In this document: one piece after another, positions 46,909 through 55,334 of the stretch
Layout of the letters: each line of letters starts with the position of its first letter
Numbering within the stretch: position 1 is the first letter of the stretch
Origin: Streptomyces sp. AC555_RSS877
Lineage (GTDB): Bacteria > Actinomycetota > Actinomycetes > Streptomycetales > Streptomycetaceae
Length of the DNA: 64,000 nucleotides
Direction: 5' to 3'
Assembly: GCF_019049245.1 (NCBI RefSeq)
Contig: NZ_JAGMUK010000003.1
Coordinates: forward strand, 62,001 to 126,000
Program-made: the position numbers and the translations under genes
The notes under the pieces: generated by a model
Databases searched by the model: none
What the model saw: the letters and a program-made list of their open reading frames with translations, nothing else
Told to the model about the DNA's origin: nothing

Positions 46909-48432
46909 CTACTCGAAGTGAGCGGCGACCAGGACCACGTCCTCCTCGGAGTCCGCCTCGTCCAGCCCGTCCGGCAGCACGGTCCGCAGCACGTGGTCGA
47001 CGATCGCCTCGGGGTCGCGCCGCAGCGCCCTGGGCACGCCGGCCGCCGCCGCGTGCAGCCGGGCGAAGGAGCGGTCCGTGGGGTCGCCGGTGCGGTGCAG
47101 GAGCCCGTCGGTGTAGAGCAGAACCGTCTCACCCGCCTCCGCCTGGAGTTCCACACTCGGCGCCTCCCAGCAGGCGAGCATCCCGAGCGGCGCGGACACG
47201 GAGGTCTCCATGAACTCGGTGCGCCGCTCGCCGACCAGCAGCGGCGGGCAGTGCCCGGCACCGGCCAGCGTGATCTTGCGCAGCGCGGGCTCGCAGTAGG
47301 CGAACAGGGCGGTGGCGGAGCGGGCCGGCTCGGTGAGCCGGAGCAGCAGCTCCAGGTCGGACAGGACCGCGACCGGGTCCTCGCCCTCCATCACGGCGTA
47401 CGCCCGCAGGGAGGCTCTCAGCCGTCCCATCGCGGCGATCGCGCTGGGCCCGGACCCCGTCACAGAGCCCACGGCGAGACCGAGCGCGGCATCCGGCAGC
47501 GGCAGCGCGTCGTACCAGTCGCCGCCGCCGCGCGGCCCGGTGCGGTGCCTGGCGGCGAGCCGTACTCCGGCGACGCGGGGGAGCCGGGACGGCAGCAGTT
47601 CCTCGGCGATCGTCGCCATGCACGCGCGCGTGCGCTCGACCTCCAGGAGCCGGGCCAGGTGCTCGCCGGCGTAACGCGCGTACAGGCCGACCAGGTGGCG
47701 CTGCCGTTCGGTGGGTTCCGCGGGCTCGTCGTAGAGCCACACGGCGGCGCCGAGCCGGCCGGCGACCTCGCTGTACGCCTCCGCGGTCAGGGGCAGCGCG
47801 TAGCTCGCGGCGTAGCCGAGGCGGGCGGCGACCTCGCGGTGCCGGGGGTCGAGCCCGTCCTCGGCGAAGAGGTCGGGCTGGGCGATCTCGCCGTCACCGC
47901 CGGGCAGTCCGTCGAGGATGCGGCCGTACGACAGGGAGCTGCGGGGCACGGTCTCGATGTGACCGAGGTCGGCGCGGGCGAGGCCCAGGCCGATGGTGGT
48001 GTCGGGGCCGAGTCCGTCGCCGGGTTCCAGCACGACGAGTCCGCGGCGGGCGCCCACCAGGGCGGCTCCGGCGTGCAGCAGTTCCTGCAGAGCCTCGGAC
48101 AGCGCGTCCGTGCGGGCCAGCCGTTCGGTCAGTTCGTGCAGGGTCGTGAGGTCCGAGACCCAGCCGGCGAGCCGGTCCTGAAGCAGCGCGCCCGGCGCGT
48201 TTGGTGAGAGAACCCCCGAGGTACCCGAGACGGAAGGCGCGGGCGCGACAGTGTGGGCTGGCGAGGGAACCGTTGAATCGATTCCAGCCACTTTCGGAGG
48301 GTGAGGGGCGTTCATGGCGTCCGGCTTTCCGACCGGTGCGTATTGCTCAAAAGCATCGCAAACCCCCATGTCATTCTGCGCCGCTAGCAGTGTCTCCACA
48401 TGTACACGCACTCGTGAGGGGATGTCCAGCAT
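46909..48432 (-). CDS. SpoIIE/PP2C-type phosphatase with GAF-like domain
   Basis: Residues 1-90 are a Pro-rich leader, residues about 95-260 a GAF-like sensor, and residues about 275-507 a PPM (SpoIIE) phosphatase with GGDWYDALPLPD and VLLYTDGLLHRTG. The motif that is usually GDVxGHG reads GSVTGSG here, so a metal-binding Asp and His are lost. Such proteins act on anti-sigma antagonist proteins and pair with RsbW-like kinases. The ATG at 48432 is the longest and has AGGA close by; the first 40 residues are probably real protein. Confidence 0.85.
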   Translation of the reverse strand: MLDIPSRVRVHVETLLAAQNDMGVCDAFEQYAPVGKPDAMNAPHPPKVAGIDSTVPSPAHTVAPAPSVSGTSGVLSPNAPGALLQDRLAGWVSDLTTLHELTERLARTDALSEALQELLHAGAALVGARRGLVVLEPGDGLGPDTTIGLGLARADLGHIETVPRSSLSYGRILDGLPGGDGEIAQPDLFAEDGLDPRHREVAARLGYAASYALPLTAEAYSEVAGRLGAAVWLYDEPAEPTERQRHLVGLYARYAGEHLARLLEVERTRACMATIAEELLPSRLPRVAGVRLAARHRTGPRGGGDWYDALPLPDAALGLAVGSVTGSGPSAIAAMGRLRASLRAYAVMEGEDPVAVLSDLELLLRLTEPARSATALFAYCEPALRKITLAGAGHCPPLLVGERRTEFMETSVSAPLGMLACWEAPSVELQAEAGETVLLYTDGLLHRTGDPTDRSFARLHAAAAGVPRALRRDPEAIVDHVLRTVLPDGLDEADSEEDVVLVAAHFE

Positions 48433-48925
48433 TGTCCTGCCGGGATTCCTGGTGTCCGTGGGTCATCAGTGCAGCACTTGCCAAAAGATAAAGTTGGCCT
48501 AAAACTGACTCGGGTAACGGCGTATTGCGGTCGACTGGCCCTGCTCCACAGAGCGTCACAGCGGTCGTGATGGGTACGTACTCGGAGAAGGCCAGGGGTG
48601 GTTGGTAATCACCCGGAACCTGGCGACGGACCCGGGCGTCTTAGCCACCGACGACCGAGCCCCATCCTCCCGCGGCGGAGGCGAAGAGAACCACGCGCGA
48701 CAGCAAACGCCAGACTTCGCCACCCCACGCCAGGCCCGCGCTTCTGATAGACCGCAGTGTGGGCGAGGCTGCCGCGGACGCAGCTCAACGTTCGGCCCAT
48801 AGGGGTTCCCCTTGTCTCGGACAGGGGTGTGATGCGCCAACAGGTACGCACAGTGAAGAGATCGACACATGTTGTGATGTGGTCCTCGGTGTTGCCAGCG
48901 GTGCAACGGAAAGGAACGAGCGCTC
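48433..48925. other. Divergent promoter region, no gene seen
   Basis: The 493 bp between the phosphatase and the prim-pol-like gene holds no credible ORF. AT-richer stretches near 48485 (AAAAGATAAAGTTGGCC) and 48860 may be promoters. There is no clear terminator, repeat or operator. Confidence 0.5.
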
Positions 48926-49591
48926 ATGCGCGAGATCCTCGGAAGGCGACGCAGGCTCCTGTCCCAGCGCAGCGACGGAAGGCCTGAGTTGATCAGCGCG
49001 GCCCTGACCTTCGCGACTCAATGGCAGTGGCCCGTACTCCCGGGCGTGGCGGCCGACCCGCAGGGGCGAGCCCGCTGCGGGTGCCCCGACCCCGAGTGCA
49101 CGGTGCCCGGTGCCCACCCCTTCGACCCCGGCCTGCTCGCGGCCACCACCGACGAGCGCATGGTGCGCTGGTGGTGGAGCAACCGGCCCGCCGCGCCGAT
49201 CGTCCTGGCCACCGGCGGCAACGCGCCCTGCGCGGTCAGCCTGCCGGCGCCCGCGGCCGCCCGCGCACTCGCCGTGCTCGACAGCACGGGCATGCGCCTC
49301 GGCCCGGTCGTCGCAGCACCCACCCGGTGGGCGCTGCTCGTGAAGCCCTACTCCCTGGAGCAGTTGGGCGAACTGCTGTACGCCAAGGACTTCGTCCCCG
49401 GTTCCCTCCGCTTCCACGGCGAGGGCGGCTATCTGGCCCTGCCCCCCTCCGAGACCGGCCACGGCGAGATCCGCTGGGAGCGTGCCCCGCTGCCCGGCTC
49501 GGCCTCCCCGTGGGTACCCGACGTGGAGGCCGTGGTGGACGCGGTGGTCGAGGCCCTCACTCGTACGGGTGTGAACGCACCCGAGTTGTAG
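48926..49591 (+). CDS. Prim-pol-like protein with lost active site
   Basis: The 221-residue protein resembles the AEP primase-polymerase domain: AALTFATQWQWPVLPGV at the start, CGCPDPECTVPGAHPF (a Cys/His insert), WWWSNRPAAPIVLATGG, and GEGGYLALPPS. In active enzymes a DxD pair follows the ATG motif and a His the second block (compare VVDLD and GGGHLYF in the gene at 58769). Here these are replaced by CAVSLP and RWALLVKP. It is therefore probably not a polymerase. AAGGAAC precedes the ATG by 9 bp. Confidence 0.75.
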   Translation: MREILGRRRRLLSQRSDGRPELISAALTFATQWQWPVLPGVAADPQGRARCGCPDPECTVPGAHPFDPGLLAATTDERMVRWWWSNRPAAPIVLATGGNAPCAVSLPAPAAARALAVLDSTGMRLGPVVAAPTRWALLVKPYSLEQLGELLYAKDFVPGSLRFHGEGGYLALPPSETGHGEIRWERAPLPGSASPWVPDVEAVVDAVVEALTRTGVNAPEL

Positions 49592-49646
49592 GGGTGTCGG
49601 GCGCGGGCGGAACCGGACGCCCGCGCCACTGGTTATGTTCCGGTCC

Positions 49647-50234
49647 ATGAACCTTCGTCTGCTCGCCCTCGCGGGCGTCGTGGCATGCGCGGTCGCGCTG
49701 CCGCTGGCCATGGCGTCCGCGGGACAGGTGGGCGACGAGGGACGCTCGTCCGTACGTGGCGCCTCTGTACCCGACGCCTCCGTACCTGACGCGCCTGACG
49801 TGGTACGTCCTTCCGCGCCGCCCGCCGACGCGAAGGCCCCCTCGGCCCGGCGCACCGGTTCCCGGCCGGTGCTCGGCCTCGGTCTTGGCGTGGCCGCCCG
49901 TTGCGGTCCCGAACTCACCTCGCCCGAAGGCGTCGAGGCGCAGACGTGCGTGCTGACGCAGGGTGAGCGGACGTGGGCGCGGACCTACTACCGCAATGCG
50001 ACCGGCGGAGCGCTGGACTCCGTACTGAGCCTCATGGGACCCGGCGGACGTACCGTGCAGATGCACTGCGCGGTGGGCGCGGGGGACGAGCCGAAGACCT
50101 GTGAGACGCCCCGGGAGCACACCCGCGGAGAACCGGACGGGTACACGGCGGTCGCGGAGTTCGCGGAGCGGGTCGGAGAAGGGCCGCTGCTGTTGCGGTC
50201 CGGGAGCAACTCGGGTGCTGCTACGGGTAGTTGA
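49647..50234 (+). CDS. Secreted hypothetical protein
   Basis: The 195-residue protein has a signal peptide (MNLRLLALAGVVACAVALPLAMASAGQ). A Pro/Ser-rich linker containing DASVPDAPDVVRPSAPP and a compact domain of about 110 residues follow. The domain has three conserved Cys (RCGPELTSPEG, QTCVLTQGE, KTCETP) plus one in MHCAV. No known family fits. The start at 49635 would add MFRS. Confidence 0.65.
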   Translation: MNLRLLALAGVVACAVALPLAMASAGQVGDEGRSSVRGASVPDASVPDAPDVVRPSAPPADAKAPSARRTGSRPVLGLGLGVAARCGPELTSPEGVEAQTCVLTQGERTWARTYYRNATGGALDSVLSLMGPGGRTVQMHCAVGAGDEPKTCETPREHTRGEPDGYTAVAEFAERVGEGPLLLRSGSNSGAATGS

Positions 50235-50276
50235 CGCGTGATGTCGTTGCGTAAAGAGCACCCGAACAGGAAAGAA

Positions 50277-50314
50277 CCCGGTTGCTGGCGACGGGGGATG
50301 CACCAGCAACCGGG
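50277..50314. terminator. Terminator after the secreted-protein gene
   Basis: A 12-bp perfect stem, CCCGGTTGCTGG with CCAGCAACCGGG, and a 14-nt loop, 43 bp after the stop codon. Confidence 0.8.
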
Positions 50315-50442
50315 CTACTGAAACGGTAACAAGAGATCGGCAGTTCGCAAATTCGATCTCGGCTGTTGCTCGGCTATTCGGACACCGGATGTGGCTTGCC
50401 CGGAACGGGAGTTGTGAGCAAAGTCGCCGATCCGGGCGGGCG

Positions 50443-50474
50443 GTGTGCGGCTGACCGACCGGTCAGCCGCACAC
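50443..50474. terminator. Terminator of the DUF5926 gene
   Basis: A 14-bp perfect stem, GTGTGCGGCTGACC with GGTCAGCCGCACAC, and a 4-nt loop. It lies 6 bp after the stop of the minus-strand gene. Confidence 0.85.
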
Positions 50475-50480
50475 GCCACG

Positions 50481-51446
50481 TCAACTCAGCGTGACCTGCC
50501 GGTTGGTCAGCCCGCCACGCGCGCGACGCTCTTCCGCGGTCAGCGGTGCGTCCGTGGCCAGCGCGCCGGAAAGGCGCTCGGCGAACTCGGCGGCCGGCTT
50601 CTCGATGTCCTCGGCGGTGACCGCGCTCGGCAGGTCCCAGACCGGCACGGTGAGCCCGTGAGCACGGAAGGACCCCACGAGACGGGTGCCCTCCCCGAGG
50701 TTCGAGCGGCCCGCCGCGTGCAGCCGCGCAAGGGCGTCCAGAAGCTGCTCCTCCGGGTAAGGCATCACCCAGCGCAGGTGGTTCTTGTCCGGCGTCTCGC
50801 ACCAGTAGGCGGCGTCCACGCCGGTCAGGCGCACGGTCGGGATGGCCGCGGCGTTGGCCCGCTCCAGGGAGGCGGTCACCTCCGGCGTGGCGTTCTCCGC
50901 GTCCGGGACCCAGAACTCGAAGCCCGGGTGCACAACTGGCTCGAACGCGCCTTCGGAGTCGAGGAGGTCCTGCAGTCGCGGACCGTCCGCCGGGGCGCGG
51001 CGGGACTGGACCGGAGTGCCCGGGTCCGCGGTGAGCGCGCGCTGGAGGGTGTCGGCGAGGTCGCGGCTGATGTCGCCCGACGCCGTGTCGTTCTGCAGGC
51101 CGAGCAGGACCGAGCCGTCGTCGCGGCGCAGCGCCGGCCAGGCCATCGGCAGGACCGTGGCCAGCGTGACCGACGGGACGCCCTCGGGGAGGCCGTCCTT
51201 CAGCGTCAGTTCCACCGTGGCGGCCGGCACCAGTTCGCGCAGTGCCACCCAGTCGCACTCGCTGGGCAGCCCCTCGAAGGGGCGCTGCACCAGTTCGGTC
51301 ACGGCATGCTGGGCCGCCCGGCCGTGGCAGGCCTTGTAACGGCGGCCGCTGCCGCAGGGGCAGGGCTCACGGGCACCGACGACCGGGACCTCACCGTCGC
51401 TGAGCTGCGGCCGCTTGGCCTTCGTCTGGGGTCGCTTCTTGGCCAT
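50481..51446 (-). CDS. DUF5926 protein with SEC-C zinc motif
   Basis: The 321-residue protein has a basic N-terminus, MAKKRPQTKAKRPQ. A SEC-C motif, PCPCGSGRRYKACHG, follows; this motif binds zinc and, at the end of SecA, SecB and ribosomes. The remainder is DUF5926, a soluble domain of unknown function with conserved GVDAAYWCETPDKNHLRWVMPY. It may bind ribosomes or export targets, which is inference. The gene has a terminator at its 3' end and two DnaA boxes about 100 bp upstream. Confidence 0.82.
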   Translation of the reverse strand: MAKKRPQTKAKRPQLSDGEVPVVGAREPCPCGSGRRYKACHGRAAQHAVTELVQRPFEGLPSECDWVALRELVPAATVELTLKDGLPEGVPSVTLATVLPMAWPALRRDDGSVLLGLQNDTASGDISRDLADTLQRALTADPGTPVQSRRAPADGPRLQDLLDSEGAFEPVVHPGFEFWVPDAENATPEVTASLERANAAAIPTVRLTGVDAAYWCETPDKNHLRWVMPYPEEQLLDALARLHAAGRSNLGEGTRLVGSFRAHGLTVPVWDLPSAVTAEDIEKPAAEFAERLSGALATDAPLTAEERRARGGLTNRQVTLS

Positions 51447-51531
51447 CGTGGGTGTCTCCCGGTTACGGCTCGTCTCGTACGGGCGCGAGCCTAGCCGTTT
51501 GCGCCGTCAACAACCGGTGCCTGTGGACAAC

Positions 51532-51558
51532 GCGGCCCACGTGCCGACCTGTGGACAA
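51532..51558. other. Two perfect DnaA boxes
   Basis: TGTGGACAA occurs at 51532-51540 and at 51550-51558, both on the same strand and 18 bp apart. They lie between the DUF5926 start and the stop of the upstream gene. TTGTCCACA is the preferred Streptomyces DnaA box. Confidence 0.75.
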
Positions 51559-51585
51559 CGCGCCCGACCCCGCGGGACCGGCGGC

Positions 51586-52284
51586 TCAGTCCAGGTCGTC
51601 GAAGGCGTCCGCGAAGTTCAGCTCGGCCATCTCGGGTATCGCCGAGGCCGACGGTGCCCTGGAGGGCTCGACGGTTCCGGTCCCTCCTGCTCGAGCGAAG
51701 TCGCGAGCGGGGGAGCGCGGGGCCAGGTCGTCCCGTCGGCGTCCGGCGTCCGGATCGTGCACGTCGCGGTGGACGACGACCCACACCGTGATCTCGCCGC
51801 GGGTGTTGTCCCGTACGCCCCAGTCGTCGGCCAGCGCCGTGATGATGTTGAGCCCACGGCCGCCGTGCGCGGTGACCGAGGGCGTGGCCGGAGCCGGGCG
51901 GGTGGGCCCGCCGCCGTCCGTCACCTCGACCGTGAGTCTGCCGCCCGTGTCCACCCGCCATGCGGCCCGGACGTCGCCGTCGCCGGCCAGGGCGTCGCCC
52001 AGCGGTCTGCCGTGCTTGCACGCGTTGCTCAAGAGTTCGGAAAGAATCAGCACGGCGTCGTCGATGACCGTTTCCGACACACCGCCGCTGCGCAACTGGG
52101 TGCGCATGCGGTGCCTTGCCTTGCCCACGCCCGCAGGGCCATGGGGTACGGCCATGCTCGACGACGCGGGCACTTCCTGTGCCACCACCAACGCCACCCC
52201 CGAGACCTCCTTCGCCCCACGCCACGGAGTGGATGCCCCCTTGGCCTGTACCGGAAACCGGCCACTCCGCGTCCGAAGACGCAT
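51586..52284 (-). CDS. ATP-binding regulatory protein (HATPase_c)
   Basis: The 232-residue protein has an N-box in LILSELLSNACKHG, a G1 box in VTDGGGPTRP and a G2 box in GGRGLNIITALADDWG. It is a GHKL ATPase of anti-sigma type, with about 60 residues before the domain and 50 disordered residues after it. I start at the ATG at 52284; there is no obvious ribosome-binding site, so a later start (for example MAVPHGPAG) is possible. Confidence 0.78.
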   Translation of the reverse strand: MRLRTRSGRFPVQAKGASTPWRGAKEVSGVALVVAQEVPASSSMAVPHGPAGVGKARHRMRTQLRSGGVSETVIDDAVLILSELLSNACKHGRPLGDALAGDGDVRAAWRVDTGGRLTVEVTDGGGPTRPAPATPSVTAHGGRGLNIITALADDWGVRDNTRGEITVWVVVHRDVHDPDAGRRRDDLAPRSPARDFARAGGTGTVEPSRAPSASAIPEMAELNFADAFDDLD

Positions 52285-52423
52285 TCGCAACGATCGAATA
52301 CGGACCGAACGCGCCGGAGCACTCCCTGTAGCCGTATGGCTGGATTTCGACGGTATGGCCGAGATCGGAGGATGAGGCCGGTGGGGCTGCCGGGTCAAGA
52401 GTCGTGCGTCACACGCGCGTGCG

Positions 52424-53251
52424 TCAGCGTCCGATCCGGCCCAGGACCGCGCGCGGACGGTTGGTGATGATGGCGTCGACGCCCAGGTCGACACAGAGAT
52501 CGACGTCCTCGAGCTCGTTCACCGTCCACACGTGCACCTGGTGGCCGGCTCGCTTCAGACGCTCGATGTACGCCGGGTGATTGCGCACAATCCGCATCGA
52601 CGGGCCCGCGATCCGCACGCCCACCGGCAGCCTGCCGTCACGCAGCCGGGGCGAGACGAACTGCATCAGATAGACCGACGGCAGCGTCGGAGAGGCGGCC
52701 CGCACCCGGTGCAGCGAGCGCGCCGAGAAGCTCATCACCCGCACCGGCGAGTCGGCCGCGTCCGCCGGGGCGTCCAGCCCGAACCGCTTCAGCAGCACCA
52801 GCAGCCGCTCCTCGACCTGCCCCGCCCACCGCGTGGGGTGCTTGGTCTCGATCGCCAGCTCCACCCGGCGCCCCGCGTCGGCGACGAGCTCCAGCAGCCG
52901 CTCCAGGGTGAGCACGGAGGTGTCCTCGCGGTCCTCGGGGCGGAACTCCCAGTCGGGCTCCTCGTCGCGCGTGCGCCAGAACTCCCGGGTCTTGCGGGAA
53001 CCGAAGTCCAGGGCGGCGAGATCGGCTAGCTCCAGCGCGGAGACCGCTCCGCGGCCGTTGGACGTACGGTTGACGCGACGGTCGTGGACGCAGACGAGAT
53101 GGCCGTCAGCGGTCAGCCGGACATCGCATTCGAGGGCGTCGGCGCCGTCCTCGATGGCCTTCCTGTACGCGGCCAGCGTGTGCTCGGGGGCCTCCTCCGA
53201 GGCTCCGCGGTGGGCGACGACCTGAATCCGGTGCTGTCGTACGTGGGTCAC
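52424..53251 (-). CDS. glpQ: Glycerophosphodiester phosphodiesterase
   Basis: The 275-residue protein has the GDPD signature VVAHRGASEEAPEHTLAAYRKAIEDGADALECDVRLTADGHLVCVHD. It contains the catalytic His and Glu residues. It hydrolyses glycerophosphodiesters to glycerol-3-phosphate and an alcohol. No signal peptide is seen, so it is probably cytosolic. The GTG at 53251 gives the standard N-terminus (THVRQHRIQVVAHRG); an ATG at 53272 would add seven residues. Confidence 0.92.
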   Translation of the reverse strand: MTHVRQHRIQVVAHRGASEEAPEHTLAAYRKAIEDGADALECDVRLTADGHLVCVHDRRVNRTSNGRGAVSALELADLAALDFGSRKTREFWRTRDEEPDWEFRPEDREDTSVLTLERLLELVADAGRRVELAIETKHPTRWAGQVEERLLVLLKRFGLDAPADAADSPVRVMSFSARSLHRVRAASPTLPSVYLMQFVSPRLRDGRLPVGVRIAGPSMRIVRNHPAYIERLKRAGHQVHVWTVNELEDVDLCVDLGVDAIITNRPRAVLGRIGR

Positions 53252-53527
53252 CGCGTCATGGTGCCACCGCATGGGGGTACGCGTGCGAACGGAGGCCTTG
53301 GGATTGCGCCCCGTATGTCCCTCATGCCCTATATAAAGAATGGCCGCAGACCCACAGGCACCGCTTATGGTGCTCTGACGGCCTGTGGGAAAAGCTGACG
53401 GCATACAAAAACACAGGCACGAACACATGCACAGCTGCATCGCGCCGGACCGTCGACCAACGCGAAGCGTGAAGCGCGTGACCCCAGTGCGACCGACAAC
53501 AACAGCCGTGGACCGAGGAGAGAAGCT

Positions 53528-55051
53528 GTGAGCACCGAGAACGAGGGCACCGCGGTACCCCCCGCCCCGTCCGCACCCCCCGTGCCGGTGGATGCTCCTA
53601 CTGCTTCGGCGCGCCAGGAGCCCGCCGCTCCCCACGCGGGCGCCCCCACGACTCCGCTCCCGCCGTCGTCGCCGAGCGCCTCCGGTGCCCACCAGGAGCA
53701 GCAGCTGGTGCACGCGGGCCAGGCCCCCGCCTACGCCGCGGCCGGCCCCGGCGGCACTCCTCAGGACGGCTCCGCACCGCAGGGCGCCTGGCCGCCCCCG
53801 CCGCCCCCGGCCACCCCGTCGTACGCCGATCCCGGTTCCGGCGGCTCCCCGTACTCGGACGGCGGCCCAGGCAGCGGCTCCGGCGGCGCGGGAGACGCCT
53901 GGGGCGCCGCCTACCAGCAGCCCGAGCCGAAGCCCCGCAGTGGGCGCGGCGGCCTCGTCGCCGCCGTCCTGGTGGCCGCGCTGGTCGCGGGAGGTCTGGG
54001 CGGCGGTCTCGGCTACACCCTCGCCAAGAACGACGACAACAGCTCCTCCACCACCGTCTCCGCCTCCGACAGCGGCGGCTCCGTCAAGCGCGACCCCGGC
54101 ACGGTCGCCGGCGTCGCCGCCAAGGCGCTGCCCAGCACCGTCACCATCCAGGCCGAGTCCAACAGCGGCGAGGGCGGCACCGGCACCGGATTCGTCTTCG
54201 ACACCGAGGGCCACATCGTCACCAACAACCACGTGGTGGCCGACGCGGTCGACGGTGGCAAGCTCACGGCGACCTTCCCGAGCGGCAAGAAGTACGACGC
54301 GGAGGTCGTGGGCCACGCACAGGGCTACGACGTCGCGGTCATCAAGCTCAAGAACGCCCCCTCCGACCTCAAGCCGCTCACCCTCGGCGACTCGGAGAAG
54401 GTCGCGGTCGGCGACTCGACGATCGCGATCGGCGCCCCCTTCGGCCTCTCCAACACGGTCACGACGGGCATCATCAGCGCGAAGAACCGCCCGGTCGCGT
54501 CCAGTGACGGCACCGGCAGCAACGCGTCCTACATGAGCGCCCTGCAGACCGACGCCTCGATCAACCCCGGCAACTCCGGAGGCCCGCTCCTCGACGCCCA
54601 GGGCAACGTCATCGGCGTCAACTCCGCGATCCAGTCCAGTGGCGGCGGCCTCGGCGGCACCAGTCAGTCCGGCTCGATCGGCCTCGGCTTCGCCATCCCG
54701 ATCAACCAGGCCAAGTACGTCGCCCAGCAGCTGATCAAGACCGGCAAGCCCGTCTACGCCAAGATCGGTGCGTCCGTCTCCCTGGAGGACGGCACCGGCG
54801 GCGCCCAGATCACCGAGCAGGGCGCCAGCGGCTCCGACCCGGTCGAGTCGGGCGGACCCGCAGCCAAGGCCGGCCTCAAGCCCGGCGACGTCATCACCAA
54901 GCTCGACGACCGGGTGATCGACTCCGGCCCCACCCTCATCGGCGAGATCTGGACCCACCAGCCCGGCGACAAGGTCACCATCACCTACGAACGCGGCGGC
55001 AAGACCCACACGGTCGAACTCACCCTCGGCTCCCGCACAGGCGACAGCTGA
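53528..55051 (+). CDS. HtrA-type trypsin-like serine protease with PDZ domain
   Basis: The 507-residue protein has a Pro/Ala-rich cytoplasmic head of about 140 residues, one membrane anchor (GLVAAVLVAALVAGGLGGGLGYTL), and an extracytoplasmic protease. The triad is in VTNNHVVADAV (His), GYDVAVIKL (Asp) and NPGNSGGPLL (Ser). A PDZ domain with AAKAGLKPGDVITKLDDRVID ends the protein. Such proteins degrade misfolded exported proteins. The GTG at 53528 has GAGGAG upstream. Confidence 0.95.
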   Translation: MSTENEGTAVPPAPSAPPVPVDAPTASARQEPAAPHAGAPTTPLPPSSPSASGAHQEQQLVHAGQAPAYAAAGPGGTPQDGSAPQGAWPPPPPPATPSYADPGSGGSPYSDGGPGSGSGGAGDAWGAAYQQPEPKPRSGRGGLVAAVLVAALVAGGLGGGLGYTLAKNDDNSSSTTVSASDSGGSVKRDPGTVAGVAAKALPSTVTIQAESNSGEGGTGTGFVFDTEGHIVTNNHVVADAVDGGKLTATFPSGKKYDAEVVGHAQGYDVAVIKLKNAPSDLKPLTLGDSEKVAVGDSTIAIGAPFGLSNTVTTGIISAKNRPVASSDGTGSNASYMSALQTDASINPGNSGGPLLDAQGNVIGVNSAIQSSGGGLGGTSQSGSIGLGFAIPINQAKYVAQQLIKTGKPVYAKIGASVSLEDGTGGAQITEQGASGSDPVESGGPAAKAGLKPGDVITKLDDRVIDSGPTLIGEIWTHQPGDKVTITYERGGKTHTVELTLGSRTGDS

Positions 55052-55084
55052 CCCACACCGCCCCACGCCAACCGTTACTCTTGT

Positions 55085-55112
55085 CCCGCGCTGCCGGTGG
55101 CGGCAGCGCGGG
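55085..55112 (+). terminator. Terminator after the protease gene
   Basis: A 12-bp stem, CCCGCGCTGCCG with CGGCAGCGCGGG, and a 4-nt loop. Its last base is the first base of the tRNA. Confidence 0.75.
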
Positions 55113-55198
55113 GTGGGTTGCCCGAGCGGCCTAAGGGAACGGTCTTGAAAACCGTCGTGGCAGCGATGTCACCGTGGGTTCAAATCCCACACCCACCG
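55112..55198 (+). tRNA. tRNA-Ser (anticodon TGA), AICE attachment site
   Basis: An 87-nt class II tRNA. GGTGGGT pairs with ACCCACC, the anticodon loop CTTGAAA has TGA, and a long variable arm (GTGGCAGCGATGTCAC) and the T-arm GTGGGTTCAAATCCCAC follow. CA of the CCA follows. The 3' half is the likely att core: the integrase gene begins right after it and is transcribed towards it. The gene remains intact, as usual for tRNA-targeting AICEs. Confidence 0.95.
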
Positions 55199-55200
55199 CA

Positions 55201-55225
55201 GCAGGTCAGAGCGTTGCAGGTCAGA
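55201..55225 (+). repeat. Direct repeat GCAGGTCAGA next to attL
   Basis: GCAGGTCAGA occurs at 55201-55210 and 55216-55225, 5 bp apart. The first copy starts 3 bp after the tRNA. Such pairs beside the core are often integrase arm sites. Confidence 0.6.
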
Positions 55226-55258
55226 AGGGGTGCCACTCTCCGGAGCGGCACCCCTTCT
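55223..55258. terminator. Terminator between tRNA-Ser and integrase
   Basis: A 12-bp perfect stem, AGAAGGGGTGCC with GGCACCCCTTCT, and a 12-nt loop. It can stop both tRNA and integrase transcripts. Confidence 0.8.
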
Positions 55259-55334
55259 GCGTGCACCCTGTCTCACCCTGACTCGCCCATATCTCAGCTT
55301 TGACCAGTGCGTATGGGCCATCTGTGGGCCAGGA

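Noticed and set aside
48433..48925. Short ORFs of 60-120 codons in this gap
   Set aside because: They overlap each other on both strands, lack ribosome-binding sites and have no recognisable composition, so none was called.
52424..55066. An 880-codon open frame on the minus strand across the protease gene
   Set aside because: Only its last 275 codons are a real gene (glpQ). The rest is antisense to the HtrA-type protease, whose triad and PDZ domain are clear, and has the repetitive composition of a GC-rich shadow frame.
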